From Tessaracoccus sp. SD287 (GTDB lineage Bacteria > Actinomycetota > Actinomycetes > Propionibacteriales > Propionibacteriaceae), in contig NZ_JADIJQ010000012.1 in the NCBI RefSeq assembly GCF_017355265.1, forward strand, positions 25,965-89,964: 64,000 nucleotides of DNA, written 5' to 3'. A program made the translations under genes and the position numbers. Below, piece by piece: positions 16,688 through 25,864 of the stretch. Positions within the stretch are counted from its first letter, which is position 1. Each line of letters opens with the position of its first letter. A model generated the notes under the pieces. The model worked only from the letters and a program-made list of their open reading frames with translations, was not told the origin of the DNA and ran no database searches.

Positions 16688-17833
16688 TCAGGCGGACTGG
16701 CGGTGCAGGGTGACCTGCACCATGCCGGCGATGATCAGCAGGACGCCGGCCACCAGCATCACCCACAGCACCGCCTCGGGGACGCCCGACGACGGGGTGG
16801 CGAAAACCACCTGCGGACCCAGCCCGTTGTTGACGGCCCCGTAGGGGGCGGCGATGAGTTGGTAGGGCAGCACGGCTGCGGTCTCCTTCGTGCTCGTCAC
16901 GCCCACGATGAGCGTGTAGTACCCGGGCAGGTTGGTCAGTTTCCCACTCGCATAGAACGCCGGCTCGAGGTTCACCTCCACCACGCCACCTGGTGAGAGG
17001 TAGATCGAGGAGTACGTGCCGAACTCACCGGCTGGGTTGACCAGGTGCAGCCCGCCGCGCATGTCGGCGTCCTGCATCTGCTCCTGCACCGTCGGCGGGG
17101 GGTCGGGGAAGACGAGTTGCACCTGCAGGCCCTGGCCCCACTGCAACGGGATTCTGTAAGTATGCAGTGCGGCGGGGCCCACGTTGCCGCTCACCGTCTG
17201 CCGGGGGCTGAGCTCCCCGGCGTCTCCCAGCCAACGGCCCGGGGTGCCGGGAGCGCTGGCACCGACGCTGAGTGGTGACAGCTGCTGCTGCGGCTCATGG
17301 ACGGGGTACAACGTGTTCTCCACGTTCGGCACCGTGAACAACCGGAGGCGCACCTGCACCGGGTCGGTACCCGAGCCGGCGCGACGCACCGACAGCACCA
17401 GCCGCGTCGAAGCCAGGCACTGGTCGCCGGCGCGCACCGTCGAGCCGACGGTGGCCGACATCAGCGGGTTACGGGAGCTCGCATAGCGTGACGCCGTGGC
17501 GCTGCCGCAGCGGGTGCCGGACGCGTCACGCAGTTCCACGTCCAGCCCGTCGTCCTGACCCGGCGCGGCCACCGCGCTGACCGAGGCGGTGACGTCCTCA
17601 CCGGCAGCCCGCTCGATGGTGTAGACGCGGACGCCCTGGTCGGTGTCGGTGGCGCCCACCTCGTCCCACGAGTCGCCGACCACCAGGACCGGGGCGCCGG
17701 TCGACACGCTGGTGCCGGTGACCCGCTTGCCGTACACCGCGTCGTCGCCGCCGCTGCTGCAACCGGAGACCACCAGCATCACACCGGCCGCCAGGCCGGC
17801 CAACAGCCGGGTCGGCCAGCGCGGTCGGGTCAT
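16688..17833 (-). CDS. Lipoprotein with C-terminal membrane anchor, function unknown
   Basis: A 381-residue exported protein. Signal peptide MTRPRWPTRLLAGLAAG… with lipobox VVSGC at about residues 22–26, then a ~320-residue extracytoplasmic β-rich region. A single membrane helix (EAVLWVMLVAGVLLIIAGM) lies near the end with a short basic tail inside. Three cysteines in the ectodomain could pair. I do not recognise the ectodomain family. The start is ATG 17833: TAGACT (17841–17846) lies 7 nt upstream, which suggests a leaderless mRNA. It is divergent from a membrane-bound Ser/Thr kinase (58 nt apart), so the two may form a sensor–kinase pair. Confidence 0.7.
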   Translation of the reverse strand: MTRPRWPTRLLAGLAAGVMLVVSGCSSGGDDAVYGKRVTGTSVSTGAPVLVVGDSWDEVGATDTDQGVRVYTIERAAGEDVTASVSAVAAPGQDDGLDVELRDASGTRCGSATASRYASSRNPLMSATVGSTVRAGDQCLASTRLVLSVRRAGSGTDPVQVRLRLFTVPNVENTLYPVHEPQQQLSPLSVGASAPGTPGRWLGDAGELSPRQTVSGNVGPAALHTYRIPLQWGQGLQVQLVFPDPPPTVQEQMQDADMRGGLHLVNPAGEFGTYSSIYLSPGGVVEVNLEPAFYASGKLTNLPGYYTLIVGVTSTKETAAVLPYQLIAAPYGAVNNGLGPQVVFATPSSGVPEAVLWVMLVAGVLLIIAGMVQVTLHRQSA

Positions 17834-17890
17834 GGGGGTGAGTCTAGACAGGGGAGGCCGAATGGCCCGACAACTGGCAGGATGGGCGCG

Positions 17891-19087
17891 ATGGGTGAAG
17901 TCTTCGCGGGTCGTTACGAGCTCGTCGACCCGCTGGCGAGCGGGGGCGGCGGCGTCATTTGGCGCGTCTGGGACCTGCGTGTCAAGGAGTACCGGGCCGG
18001 CAAGGTGCTCAAGCAGTCCCACTCCGACTCACTCATCCGCTTCATGCGCGAGACCAGCTGGCGGGTCGATCACCAGCATGTCGTCACCCCCCTGGGCTGG
18101 GCCGGTGAGGACGACAAGGTCATGTTCACCATGCCGCTCATCCGCGGCGGGTCGCTGGCCCAGATCATCAAGGAGCAGGGGGCGCTGCCGCCGGTCTGGT
18201 CGGTGCGGGTCATCGACCAGTTGCTGGAGTCCCTGATCGCGGTCCACGAGACCGGGCTGGTGCACCGTGACGTGAAGCCCGCCAACATCCTGATGGAGCC
18301 CAGCGCCACCTCCGGCAGGATCGACCCGTACACCTACCTGTCCGACTTCGGCATCGCCGCCCCCATCGGTGACCCTCGGATGACCCGCGCGACCGAAGTC
18401 ATCGGCACACCCGGCTACATGTCGCCCGAGGCCCAGTACGGTGCCGACCCGACACCCCAGCAGGACCTGTACTCGGTCGGGGTGGTGCTGCTCGAGATGC
18501 TGACCGGGCGACGTCCCCCCGCCGAGGGTGCCCCGGTGATTCCGCCCGCTGCCGCCGACGTGCCGCTGGGCAGGTTCATCGCGAAACTGTTCGAGGACGA
18601 GACCAGGCGCTACCAGACGGCCCGCTCGGCGTTGGAGGCGCTGCGGGCCACCACGTTGCCGCGCAGCGGCAACCGTCCGATCGTGATCCCCGACCGCATC
18701 CCCGACTTCCCCGAGGGCTGGAACCACGCCGGTCCGATCACCACCGCATTCACCGGGCCGAGTCGACCCGACGCCATCCCGGCCGGGGGCACGGTCACCT
18801 CGCTGCCGGGCCAGGCGTTCCCCATGGAGCGGGTGCCCAGCGGTGCCCAGCCGCACCGACCCGCCCCGGGGTGGAGCATCAGCGACACGCCCGGCCAGTA
18901 CCAGAACTCCCCGGTCAGCGGACGCAGCGCCGCCCTGCCACCGCCATACGCCCCGACCGTCGGGGTCACCCCGGGCCGTCGCTCGTTCCTGGCCGGTTAC
19001 GCGGCGCTGCCCGAGTCGGTCGGCTGGGGGCTGCTGGCCCTGGGTGTGATCCTGTCCGGGCTGGCCCTGTTCCTGATGCTGATCTAG
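17891..19087 (+). CDS. Ser/Thr protein kinase with C-terminal membrane helix
   Basis: A 398-residue Hanks-type kinase. ATP-loop GGGGV near residue 18, Lys in AGKVLK (~38), catalytic HRDVKPANIL (~126–135), DFGIA (~155) and the activation/P+1 segment EVIGTPGYMSPEA (~173–185). A Pro-rich linker (~270–365) leads to one membrane helix (GWGLLALGVILSGLALFLMLI) at the very C-terminus. Unlike PknB there is no outer sensor domain after the helix, so sensing must come from a partner; the divergent lipoprotein is the obvious candidate. CAGGAT (17878–17883) is 7 nt before ATG 17891, while ATG 17882 is an alternative. Confidence 0.87.
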   Translation: MGEVFAGRYELVDPLASGGGGVIWRVWDLRVKEYRAGKVLKQSHSDSLIRFMRETSWRVDHQHVVTPLGWAGEDDKVMFTMPLIRGGSLAQIIKEQGALPPVWSVRVIDQLLESLIAVHETGLVHRDVKPANILMEPSATSGRIDPYTYLSDFGIAAPIGDPRMTRATEVIGTPGYMSPEAQYGADPTPQQDLYSVGVVLLEMLTGRRPPAEGAPVIPPAAADVPLGRFIAKLFEDETRRYQTARSALEALRATTLPRSGNRPIVIPDRIPDFPEGWNHAGPITTAFTGPSRPDAIPAGGTVTSLPGQAFPMERVPSGAQPHRPAPGWSISDTPGQYQNSPVSGRSAALPPPYAPTVGVTPGRRSFLAGYAALPESVGWGLLALGVILSGLALFLMLI

Positions 19088-19096
19088 CCGGTCGGC

Positions 19097-20833
19097 TCAG
19101 ATCCAGCTGCCGAACCACATCCGCAGCTGCCACTGGCGGCGGGTGAGCAGTTCGTCGGTGTAGATGGGCCAGTTGAACGCGAAGTTCAGGGCCACCACAC
19201 CCACCACCGAGGACACGATCCACGAGTTGCGCCTGCGGTCGGCGTCCCCGGCGGCACCCAACAACTTGCCCAGCACCAGCGCCAGCACCACCACCGTGAA
19301 CGGGACGATGCACACGGCGTAGAAGAAGAACAGCGGACGCTCGGTGTACTGGAACCACGGCAGGTACATCGCCAACGCTGCCACGATCGGCAGCCCGAAC
19401 CGCCAGTCGCGCCCGGCGACCCAGTAGATGATGCCCGCGATCAGCGCCGCCGCGGCGAACCACCACAGCGTCGGGGTGCCCAGCGCGGTGATCACCCGCA
19501 GACAGGTGTCGCCGACGGCCTCACAGCCCTGCTGCCCGGGCTGGATGTCGTTCTGGGCGTCAATGCCAATGGGCCGTGCCATCACCAGCCAGCCGGCCGG
19601 GTGCGCCTCGTAGACGTGGGTGGCGTTGTTGATGAAGTCACCGGTGTGGAACTCATACATCGAGCGGTGGTAGGCCAGCCAGGAGCCGAGCCAGTTCGGC
19701 AGGTCGGCCAGCACCGAGCCCTGGTTGGCCTCGTTCAACGTCCAGTTGCGGTCCCAGCCGGCGGTTGTCCGGAACCAGCCGAGCCAGGTCGCCATGTACA
19801 CCGGGACCGCCAGCACCACCATGGAGAAGAAGGCCGGGATGCCGTCGCGCAGCAACGCCCACCAGGCATGCCCCCTGGCGCCGGCCAGACGGCGCGCCGA
19901 GACGTCCCAGAAGACGCTCAGCAGCCCGATCGCTGCCAGCGCGTAGATCGAGTTCCACTTCACGGCGATGGCGCAGCCGAACATCACTCCCGCGACGATC
20001 CGCCACGGACGCCACCACAAGGCCGGCCCGAACCGTCCGCCCAGGTCGGGTTCGCCGATCTTCAGCAGGTGCCGGGCCAGCCGGTGCCGGAACCAGTCCC
20101 GGTCGGCGGCGACGGCGGTCACCGCGGCCACCACGAAGGTCGCCTGGAAGATGTCGAGCAGACCGGTGCGGCTCATCACGAACTGCAGCCCGTCGAAGCA
20201 GAGCAGGATTCCCGCGATGGCGCCGACCAGCATCGAGCGGCCCAGCCGGGCGGCCAGGCGGATGACCAGGAAGATCATCAACGCCCCGAACACGGCCGAG
20301 GGCACCCGCCATCCCCACGAGTTCATGCCGAAGACGGCCTCGCCCGCGGCGATCAGCCATTTGCCCAGCGGCGGGTGCACCACGTAGGCCGAGCAAATGT
20401 CGTCGACGGCGTTCGGACGCGAGCAGGGTCCCTGCACGAACAACGCGCCCAGGTTGCCGGTGGCAATCTGGGCATTGGCCTCGCTGACGAAGTCATGTTC
20501 GAAGCCGAAATTGAGCAGCGCCCAGCCGTCCTTGGGGTAGTAGGTCTCGTCGAAGATGAGCTTGCGGGGGAAGTCCAGGTGGTAGAGCCGCAGCCCCAAC
20601 GCGAACAGGGTGATCGCGATCGTCACCACCCAGCCGACCACACCAGACTTCGGCGGCCCGTCCTGCAGGCGCTCAATGGTGGTCAGCAGGGGCCTGTTCG
20701 CAACGATCGGCTCGCCCACCGGCAGCGGCAGCATCGGCTGGTCGGCCAGATCGGGGCTGACCGGTCCATAGACCACCGAGCCCGCTGGACGGGCTTCGGT
20801 GAGGGTGTCGTCTTGCTCGGGCGTACGCGTCAC
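19097..20833 (-). CDS. pmt: Dolichyl-phosphate-mannose-type protein O-mannosyltransferase (GT39)
   Basis: A 578-residue GT39 mannosyltransferase. After a ~60-residue cytoplasmic tail come multiple membrane helices, and the first outer loop has the catalytic acidic pair FDETYYPKDGW (~97–107), which binds the polyprenyl-phosphate-mannose donor. It glycosylates Ser/Thr of proteins exported by Sec, as the mycobacterial Pmt next to rsmI does. Gene order Pmt–rsmI (divergent) is the same as in Mycobacterium. Start GTG 20833 has TACGAT (20840–20845) at a 6-nt distance, so a leaderless mRNA is expected. It converges with the kinase gene, 9 nt apart. Confidence 0.92.
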   Translation of the reverse strand: MTRTPEQDDTLTEARPAGSVVYGPVSPDLADQPMLPLPVGEPIVANRPLLTTIERLQDGPPKSGVVGWVVTIAITLFALGLRLYHLDFPRKLIFDETYYPKDGWALLNFGFEHDFVSEANAQIATGNLGALFVQGPCSRPNAVDDICSAYVVHPPLGKWLIAAGEAVFGMNSWGWRVPSAVFGALMIFLVIRLAARLGRSMLVGAIAGILLCFDGLQFVMSRTGLLDIFQATFVVAAVTAVAADRDWFRHRLARHLLKIGEPDLGGRFGPALWWRPWRIVAGVMFGCAIAVKWNSIYALAAIGLLSVFWDVSARRLAGARGHAWWALLRDGIPAFFSMVVLAVPVYMATWLGWFRTTAGWDRNWTLNEANQGSVLADLPNWLGSWLAYHRSMYEFHTGDFINNATHVYEAHPAGWLVMARPIGIDAQNDIQPGQQGCEAVGDTCLRVITALGTPTLWWFAAAALIAGIIYWVAGRDWRFGLPIVAALAMYLPWFQYTERPLFFFYAVCIVPFTVVVLALVLGKLLGAAGDADRRRNSWIVSSVVGVVALNFAFNWPIYTDELLTRRQWQLRMWFGSWI

Positions 20834-20892
20834 CCCGCCATCGTAGGCGTTGGCTGGTCACGGCTCGTCCGCCGAACGGGCAAGATGGACGG

Positions 20893-21768
20893 GTGACCAA
20901 CCTCGAGGCGCCGACCGTCGGCCAGGACAGACCCGGACGCGTCGTGCTCGCCGGCACCCCGATCGGGCACAAGGACCAGGCCTCCGACGCGTTGCGGGCC
21001 GCCATCGTGGCGGCCCCCCTGATCGCCGCCGAGGACACCCGCCGCTTCCACACCTTGCTGCGCCGGCTGGGACTGCACACCGACGCCCGCATCGTCAGCT
21101 TCTACGACCAGAACGAGGCCGAACGCACCCCCGAGCTGGTCACTGCGCTGGCCGACGGCGACGTCCTGGTCGTCTCGGACGCCGGCATGCCGTTGGTCTC
21201 CGATCCGGGATACCGGCTGGTCCAGGCCGCCCTGGCCGCGGGCCACGAGGTCACCGCGGTGCCCGGCCCCTCGGCGGTGCTGACCGCGCTCGCCGTCTCC
21301 GGTCTGGCGACCGACCGCTTCTGCTTCGAGGGGTTCCTGCCCCGCAAGGACGGCCCGCGCCGACGCCGCCTGGCCGACCTGGCCCACGAACCGCGCACCA
21401 TGGTCTTCTTCGAGGCGCCCCACCGGCTGGCCGACTTCCTGACCGACGCCGCCGAGGCCTTTGGCGTCGATCGTCCGGCCGCGGTCTGCCGGGAACTCAC
21501 CAAACCCTACGAAGAGGTGCGCCGCGACGGCCTGGGCGCCTTGGCCGCGTGGGCGGTCGAGCATGCCCGCGGCGAGATCAGCGTCGTCGTCGCCGGCGCC
21601 CCGGCCAGCGACGACGACATCGACCCGCTGGCCCTGGTGCGCGCCCGCATGACCCAGGGCGAGAAACTGTCGGCGGCCGTCGCCGAGGTGGCCGCCACCA
21701 CCGGGGTCAACCGCAAGCAGTTGTACGCCCGGGCGATCGCCGACCGGGACACCGGAGGAGATCGATGA
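20893..21768 (+). CDS. rsmI: 16S rRNA (cytidine(1402)-2′-O)-methyltransferase
   Basis: A 291-residue tetrapyrrole-methylase-fold enzyme that methylates the 2′-OH of C1402 in the decoding centre of 16S rRNA. Features seen: VLAGTPIGH near residue 18, AAEDTRR (~48), VSDAGMPLVSDPGYRLV (~95–111), AVPGPSAVLTAL (~122) and FEGFLPRK (~143). Start GTG 20893 has CAAGAT (20881–20886) 6 nt upstream and no ribosome-binding site. The stop overlaps tatD as ATGA. The rsmI–tatD–rsmA–ispE run is one transcription unit at least through rsmA. Confidence 0.93.
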   Translation: MTNLEAPTVGQDRPGRVVLAGTPIGHKDQASDALRAAIVAAPLIAAEDTRRFHTLLRRLGLHTDARIVSFYDQNEAERTPELVTALADGDVLVVSDAGMPLVSDPGYRLVQAALAAGHEVTAVPGPSAVLTALAVSGLATDRFCFEGFLPRKDGPRRRRLADLAHEPRTMVFFEAPHRLADFLTDAAEAFGVDRPAAVCRELTKPYEEVRRDGLGALAAWAVEHARGEISVVVAGAPASDDDIDPLALVRARMTQGEKLSAAVAEVAATTGVNRKQLYARAIADRDTGGDR

Positions 21769-22667
21769 GCGACCCGTCCCGGCTCGAGGAGCAGCTGGCC
21801 GAGCGGGGTCTGCCGACACTGCCCGAGGCGCTGCCGCGGCCGGTCATCGACTCCCACACCCACGCCGACACCACCACCGAGTACACCGGCCTGTCGGCGC
21901 CCGACAGCCTCGCCCTGGCCTGCCGGGTCGGGGTCAGCCGACTCGTCCAGGTGGGCTGCGACGTCGAGGGCAACCAGTACGCCGTCGACCTGGCCCGGGT
22001 CACGCCGGGGGTCGTCGCATGCGTCTCGATCCACCCCAACGAGGCCGCCCGGGCCGGTGACGCGCTGGACGAGCAGCTCGCCCAGGTCGCCCAGCTCGCC
22101 ACCGCCGGTGACTTCGTCCGCGGCATTGGCGAGACCGGACTCGACTACTTCCGCACCCGCGACCCCGAGGGACACGACCGCCAGCGCTACAGCTTCGCCC
22201 GCCACATCGAGCTGGCCATCGAGCACGACCTGACCCTGGTCATCCACGACCGCGACGCCCACGCCGACGTGCTCAAGGTGCTCGACCAGGTCGGCCTGCC
22301 ACGGCGCATCGTCATGCACTGCTTCAGCGGCGACGCCGACTTCGCCCGCGAATGCCTCGACCGGGGCGCGTGGCTCAGCTTCCCCGGGGTCATCACCTTC
22401 GGGTCCGCCGGCCCCCAGCGCGAGGCGTTGGCAATCACCCCCCTGGACCGCATCCTGGTCGAGACCGACGCCCCCTTCCTGACCCCGGTTCCCGTGCGCG
22501 GCCGGAAGAACGCGCCCTACCTGCTGCCGCACACCGTGCGCTTCGTGGCCGACCAGTTGGGCCAGGACCTGGACGAGTTCTGCGACCTGATCGTCCAGAA
22601 CACCTTTGACGCGTTCAACGGCGAGTGGGGCCAGATCGAGGCCGACGACATGGAGGAGCTCTCATGA
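21765..22667 (+). CDS. tatD: TatD-family metal-dependent DNase/hydrolase
   Basis: A 300-residue TatD hydrolase, a TIM barrel with two metals. Ligands seen: SHTHAD (~residues 27–32), GETGLDYF (Glu, ~123), VIHDRDAH (~160), [11 protein letters not shown] (~185) and [12 protein letters not shown] (Asp, ~227–238). Family members are 3′–5′ exonucleases or D-amino-acyl-tRNA-like hydrolases. Compared with other TatD proteins, the first ~20 residues ([17 protein letters not shown]) are an actinobacterial-type extension. GGAGGAG before ATG 21765 and an ATGA overlap with rsmI set the start. Confidence 0.9.
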   Translation: MSDPSRLEEQLAERGLPTLPEALPRPVIDSHTHADTTTEYTGLSAPDSLALACRVGVSRLVQVGCDVEGNQYAVDLARVTPGVVACVSIHPNEAARAGDALDEQLAQVAQLATAGDFVRGIGETGLDYFRTRDPEGHDRQRYSFARHIELAIEHDLTLVIHDRDAHADVLKVLDQVGLPRRIVMHCFSGDADFARECLDRGAWLSFPGVITFGSAGPQREALAITPLDRILVETDAPFLTPVPVRGRKNAPYLLPHTVRFVADQLGQDLDEFCDLIVQNTFDAFNGEWGQIEADDMEELS

Positions 22668-23530
22668 GTGGACACGACAGCGCACTGCTCGGCGCCGGGG
22701 CGGTCCGCGAACTGGCGGCCCGCCTCGACCTGACGCCCACCAAGCAGCGCGGCCAGAACTTCGTCATCGACGCCAACACCATCCGCCGGATCGTCGCCCT
22801 GTCCGGGGTCAGCGCCGACGATGTGGTCATCGAGGTCGGCCCCGGTCTCGGTTCGTTGACCCTGGGACTGCTCGAGGTGGGGGCCTCGGTGACCGCCATT
22901 GAGATCGACGACCGGCTGGCTCGGGCGCTCCCCGGCACCATCGGCGAGCGGATGCCCGAGGCGGCCCACCGGTTGCGGGTCGTCGAGTCCGATGCCATGG
23001 CCGTCCAGGACCTGCCCGGCCCGGCGCCCACCGCGCTGGTCGCGAACCTGCCCTACAACGTCTCGGTGCCGGTGTTGCTGCACCTGCTGGCGCAGTTCGA
23101 CACCTGGCGCACGGGTCTGGTGATGGTCCAACTCGAGGTCTGTGACCGGCTGGTGGCCCCGCCGGGCTCCAAGGTCTACGGCGTGCCGTCGGCCAAGCTC
23201 GCGTGGTACGCGTCGGCCACCCGGGTGGGCACGGTGCCGCCCACGGTGTTCTGGCCGGTGCCGAACGTCGAGTCCGGTCTGGTCAAGATCAGCCTGCGGG
23301 AACCACCTGAGACCACCGCCACCCGCGCGCAGGTCTTCGCCGTGATCGACGCCGCCTTCGCGCAGCGCCGCAAGATGATGCGCGCCGCCCTGGCCGGCCT
23401 GTGCGGCGGCTCGGCCGCGGCGTCCGAGGTGATCGAACGGGCAGGTTTCGACCCCCGGGCCCGAGGCGAAACCCTGGACATCACCGCCTTCGCCAAGATC
23501 GCCGAGGCGCTTCACTCTGGGCTAGGTTGA
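22664..23530 (+). CDS. rsmA: 16S rRNA dimethyladenosine transferase
   Basis: A 288-residue KsgA/RsmA enzyme that dimethylates A1518 and A1519 of 16S rRNA during 30S assembly. N-terminal [10 protein letters not shown] (~27), SAM motif [12 protein letters not shown] (~55–66), IEIDDRLA, and the catalytic motif [13 protein letters not shown] (~124–136) with NLPY. The C-terminal helical domain contains [16 protein letters not shown]. It starts with an ATGA overlap of tatD preceded by GGAGGAGCTCTC. Order tatD–rsmA–ispE matches Mycobacterium except that rpfB is missing between them. Confidence 0.95.
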   Translation: MSGHDSALLGAGAVRELAARLDLTPTKQRGQNFVIDANTIRRIVALSGVSADDVVIEVGPGLGSLTLGLLEVGASVTAIEIDDRLARALPGTIGERMPEAAHRLRVVESDAMAVQDLPGPAPTALVANLPYNVSVPVLLHLLAQFDTWRTGLVMVQLEVCDRLVAPPGSKVYGVPSAKLAWYASATRVGTVPPTVFWPVPNVESGLVKISLREPPETTATRAQVFAVIDAAFAQRRKMMRAALAGLCGGSAAASEVIERAGFDPRARGETLDITAFAKIAEALHSGLG

Positions 23531-23534
23531 GCGG

Positions 23535-24473
23535 GTGGAACAGACCGGGACGCAGCCGACGCTGCACATGTTGGGCCGGGTCAAGGTACGGGTTCCAGCC
23601 AAGGTCAACCTGGCGCTGAAGGTCGGGCCGCTGGGGGATGACGGCTACCACCCGCTCGGCACGGTCTTCCACGCCGTGTCGCTCTACGACGACCTCGAGG
23701 CGCTGCCCGCCGAGGGCATCAGCATCGAGCTGCGCGGTGAGGGCGCCGACACCCTGCCCCAGGACCAGGGGAACCTGGCCGTGCGGGCCGCCGAACTGTT
23801 GCGCGAGACCTACGGCGTCGACCACGGGGTGGCCATGTCGGTGATGAAGACCATTCCGGTGGCCGGCGGCATGGCCGGCGGGTCCGCCGACGCCGCCGCC
23901 GCCCTGCTGGCCTGCGCCATGCTGTGGGACCTGGACACCCAACCCGACGACCTGCACGAGCTGGGCAGCCGGCTCGGCAGCGACGTGCCCTTCGCGCTGG
24001 TCGGCGGCACGGCCCGGGGCACCGGACGAGGCACCGAACTGGTCCCGATGATCAGCCGCGGCGCCTACCACTGGGTGCTGGCCATGGCCCGGGACGGACT
24101 CGGCACGCCTCTGGTCTACCGCCGCTTCGACGAGATGCACGCGGCCGGTGAGGTCGAGCCGGGCACCGAGATTCCGCGGGAACTGATGAACGCCCTGGCC
24201 ACCGGTGACGTCGCCGGGGTCGGCGCGGCCCTGGTCAACGACCTCGAACGGCCCGCCATCAGCCTGCGCCCCGAACTGGGCCGGGTGCTCGACCACGGAC
24301 GCCGGGCCGGTGTGCTGGGCGCGATGCTGTCCGGTTCGGGGCCGACCTGCGCGTTCCTGGTCGGCTCCGAGGAGCAGGCCATGGACCTGGCCGCCCAGAT
24401 GAAGACCCACCCGGCGGTGTGGTCGGTGCGCCGCGCCGTGGGGCCGGTCCCCGGGGCCCGCCCCGTCAGCTGA
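23535..24473 (+). CDS. ispE: 4-diphosphocytidyl-2-C-methyl-D-erythritol kinase
   Basis: A 312-residue GHMP kinase of the MEP isoprenoid pathway, phosphorylating CDP-ME at the 2-hydroxyl. N-terminal VRVPAKVNLALKVG (~17–30) includes the substrate-binding Lys/Asn. The ATP motif IPVAGGMAGGSADAAAALL is near 105–123, and the third GHMP motif is MLSGSGPTCAFLVG (~259). Although rsmA ends only 4 nt upstream, TAGGTT (23523–23528) lies exactly 6 nt before GTG 23535. The gene can therefore have its own leaderless transcript inside the run. Confidence 0.95.
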   Translation: MEQTGTQPTLHMLGRVKVRVPAKVNLALKVGPLGDDGYHPLGTVFHAVSLYDDLEALPAEGISIELRGEGADTLPQDQGNLAVRAAELLRETYGVDHGVAMSVMKTIPVAGGMAGGSADAAAALLACAMLWDLDTQPDDLHELGSRLGSDVPFALVGGTARGTGRGTELVPMISRGAYHWVLAMARDGLGTPLVYRRFDEMHAAGEVEPGTEIPRELMNALATGDVAGVGAALVNDLERPAISLRPELGRVLDHGRRAGVLGAMLSGSGPTCAFLVGSEEQAMDLAAQMKTHPAVWSVRRAVGPVPGARPVS

Positions 24474-24499
24474 GGCGAAGGCGTGGTTGACTGAGGGTC

Positions 24500-24994
24500 A
24501 TGCAGGACGAAGTAGACGAACTCATGACCGCCTGGCGTCGCGAACGTCCCGACCTGTCATTGGAACCGATGGCACTGTGGTCGCGGGTGAAGCGACTCGA
24601 GCAGTACCTCGACATGGCCCGCCGCAGCGCCTACGCCGAGCACGGTTTGGAGATCTGGGAGTTCGACGTGCTGGCGGCCCTGCGTCGCGCCGGTGAGCCG
24701 TACCGGCTGACGCCGGGACAGTTGCTCAAGGAGACCCACGTCACCTCCGGCACCATGACCAACCGGGTCGACCGGCTGGTCGAGCGCGGCTTCGTCGTCC
24801 GCGAGAGCCACCCCGTCGACGGGCGCGGGGTGCTGGTCACCCTGACCACCCCGGGCAGGCAGCGGGTGGACGCGGCCCTGGACAGCCTGCTGACCACCGA
24901 GACGGCGCTGTTGGGCAGCCTGTCGGGGGAGCGCCTCGACCGAATTGCCGACGACTTGCGCGTGCTGCTGCTCGCCCAGATCCAGGCCCACTAG
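24500..24994 (+). CDS. MarR-family transcriptional regulator
   Basis: A 164-residue winged-helix regulator. The domain spans about residues 35–140: LEIWEFDVLAALRR, then the recognition part LLKETHVTSGTMTNRVDRL (~78–96) and the wing RESHPVDGRGVLVTLT (~104–119). MarR proteins bind as dimers near their own promoter and sense phenolics or redox signals. No obvious palindrome was seen in the 26-nt gap to ispE. It overlaps the convergent TetR gene by 4 nt. Confidence 0.88.
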   Translation: MQDEVDELMTAWRRERPDLSLEPMALWSRVKRLEQYLDMARRSAYAEHGLEIWEFDVLAALRRAGEPYRLTPGQLLKETHVTSGTMTNRVDRLVERGFVVRESHPVDGRGVLVTLTTPGRQRVDAALDSLLTTETALLGSLSGERLDRIADDLRVLLLAQIQAH

Positions 24995-25638
24995 GACCCG
25001 TCGTCGCCCGAGATCAGCCCGGGCTCGAACTCCAGGTTGCGCATGCCGTTCCAGGCCAGGTTCACCACGTGCGCCGCCACCACCTCCTTGGCCGGTTCAC
25101 GCGCGTCCAACCAGGCCTGGCCGACCATGGCCACCAGACCCACCAGCGCCTGCGCGTACAGGCCGGCGAAGGTGGGGTCGTAGCCCTGGCGGCTGAACGG
25201 ACGGGCCAGCAGGTCCTCGACCTTGGCGGCAATGTCGCTCAGGATGCTGGCGAAGGACCCGCCGCTGCTGCCCACCGTGGAGTCGCGGGCCAGGATGCGG
25301 AAGCCGTCCGGTTCGGCGTCGATGTAGTCCAGCAGGGCCATGGCGCCCCGCTCAATCAGCTCCCGGAACCCGGCGTGCACCATCAGCGAGGTGCGGATCG
25401 ACTGCAGCAGGGCCCGCGACTCGCGGTCGACGACCACGGCGTAGAGGCCCTCCTTGCCGCCGAAGTGCTCGTAGACCACCGGCTTGGACACCAGGGCCCG
25501 GGCGGCGATCTCCTCGACCGAGGTGCCCTCGAAGCCATTGGCGGCGAACAACGCCCTGGCCACGTCGATCAGTTGTTCGCGACGTTCCGCGCTGGTCATC
25601 CGGACGCGGACGCGGCGGGACTCTGGTGTCTGGGTCAC
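24991..25638 (-). CDS. TetR-family transcriptional regulator
   Basis: About 215 residues. The helix-turn-helix spans roughly residues 17–60 (ALFAANGFEGTSVEEIAARALVSKPVVYEHFGGKEGLY), followed by a helical sensor domain. I prefer GTG 25638, since GAAACT stands 6 nt upstream as a leaderless promoter; a form 12 codons longer from GTG 25674 is possible. No clear target gene is adjacent: the neighbour upstream is a tRNA, and downstream is the convergent MarR gene. It may act only on itself or at a distance. Confidence 0.85.
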   Translation of the reverse strand: MTQTPESRRVRVRMTSAERREQLIDVARALFAANGFEGTSVEEIAARALVSKPVVYEHFGGKEGLYAVVVDRESRALLQSIRTSLMVHAGFRELIERGAMALLDYIDAEPDGFRILARDSTVGSSGGSFASILSDIAAKVEDLLARPFSRQGYDPTFAGLYAQALVGLVAMVGQAWLDAREPAKEVVAAHVVNLAWNGMRNLEFEPGLISGDDGS

Positions 25639-25743
25639 CGGCCCAGTTTCCCCGATGACGGGGTCGGGTTCCACCGCGACGCCACGACATGCGCTCGGCG
25701 AGGGAGTTTGCGTAGAGTGTCGGTGTTGCCCGTGCGGCAGCGT

Positions 25744-25822
25744 TCCCCGGTTGGTCTGCCGGTAGGGCCCGCCTGACTTTGAATCAGGACTAGCGACGCA
25801 GGTTCGACTCCTGCCCGGGGAG
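25744..25822 (+). tRNA. tRNA-Gln (anticodon TTG), atypical
   Basis: A 79-nt cloverleaf. Acceptor TCCCCGG/CCGGGGA, D stem GGTC/GGCC (one G·T), anticodon stem CCTGA/TCAGG with loop CTTTGAA, T stem GCAGG/CCTGC with loop TTCGACT, discriminator G. Two features are unusual: two nucleotides (CG) between D and anticodon stems, and a 9-nt variable region (ACTAGCGAC) where 4–5 nt is normal. The D loop also lacks the usual A at its first position. TCCCC…GGGGA plus a G discriminator suits glutamine. TAGAGT at about 25713–25718 is a plausible -10. Confidence 0.7.
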
Positions 25823-25864
25823 CAATCGCGTTCGACTCAAACTCCGACCGCAGGAGGCCACACC

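Noticed and set aside
25744..25822. Selenocysteine tRNA
   Set aside because: The anticodon loop gives TTG, not TCA, the acceptor is 7 bp, and the variable region is too short for tRNA-Sec.
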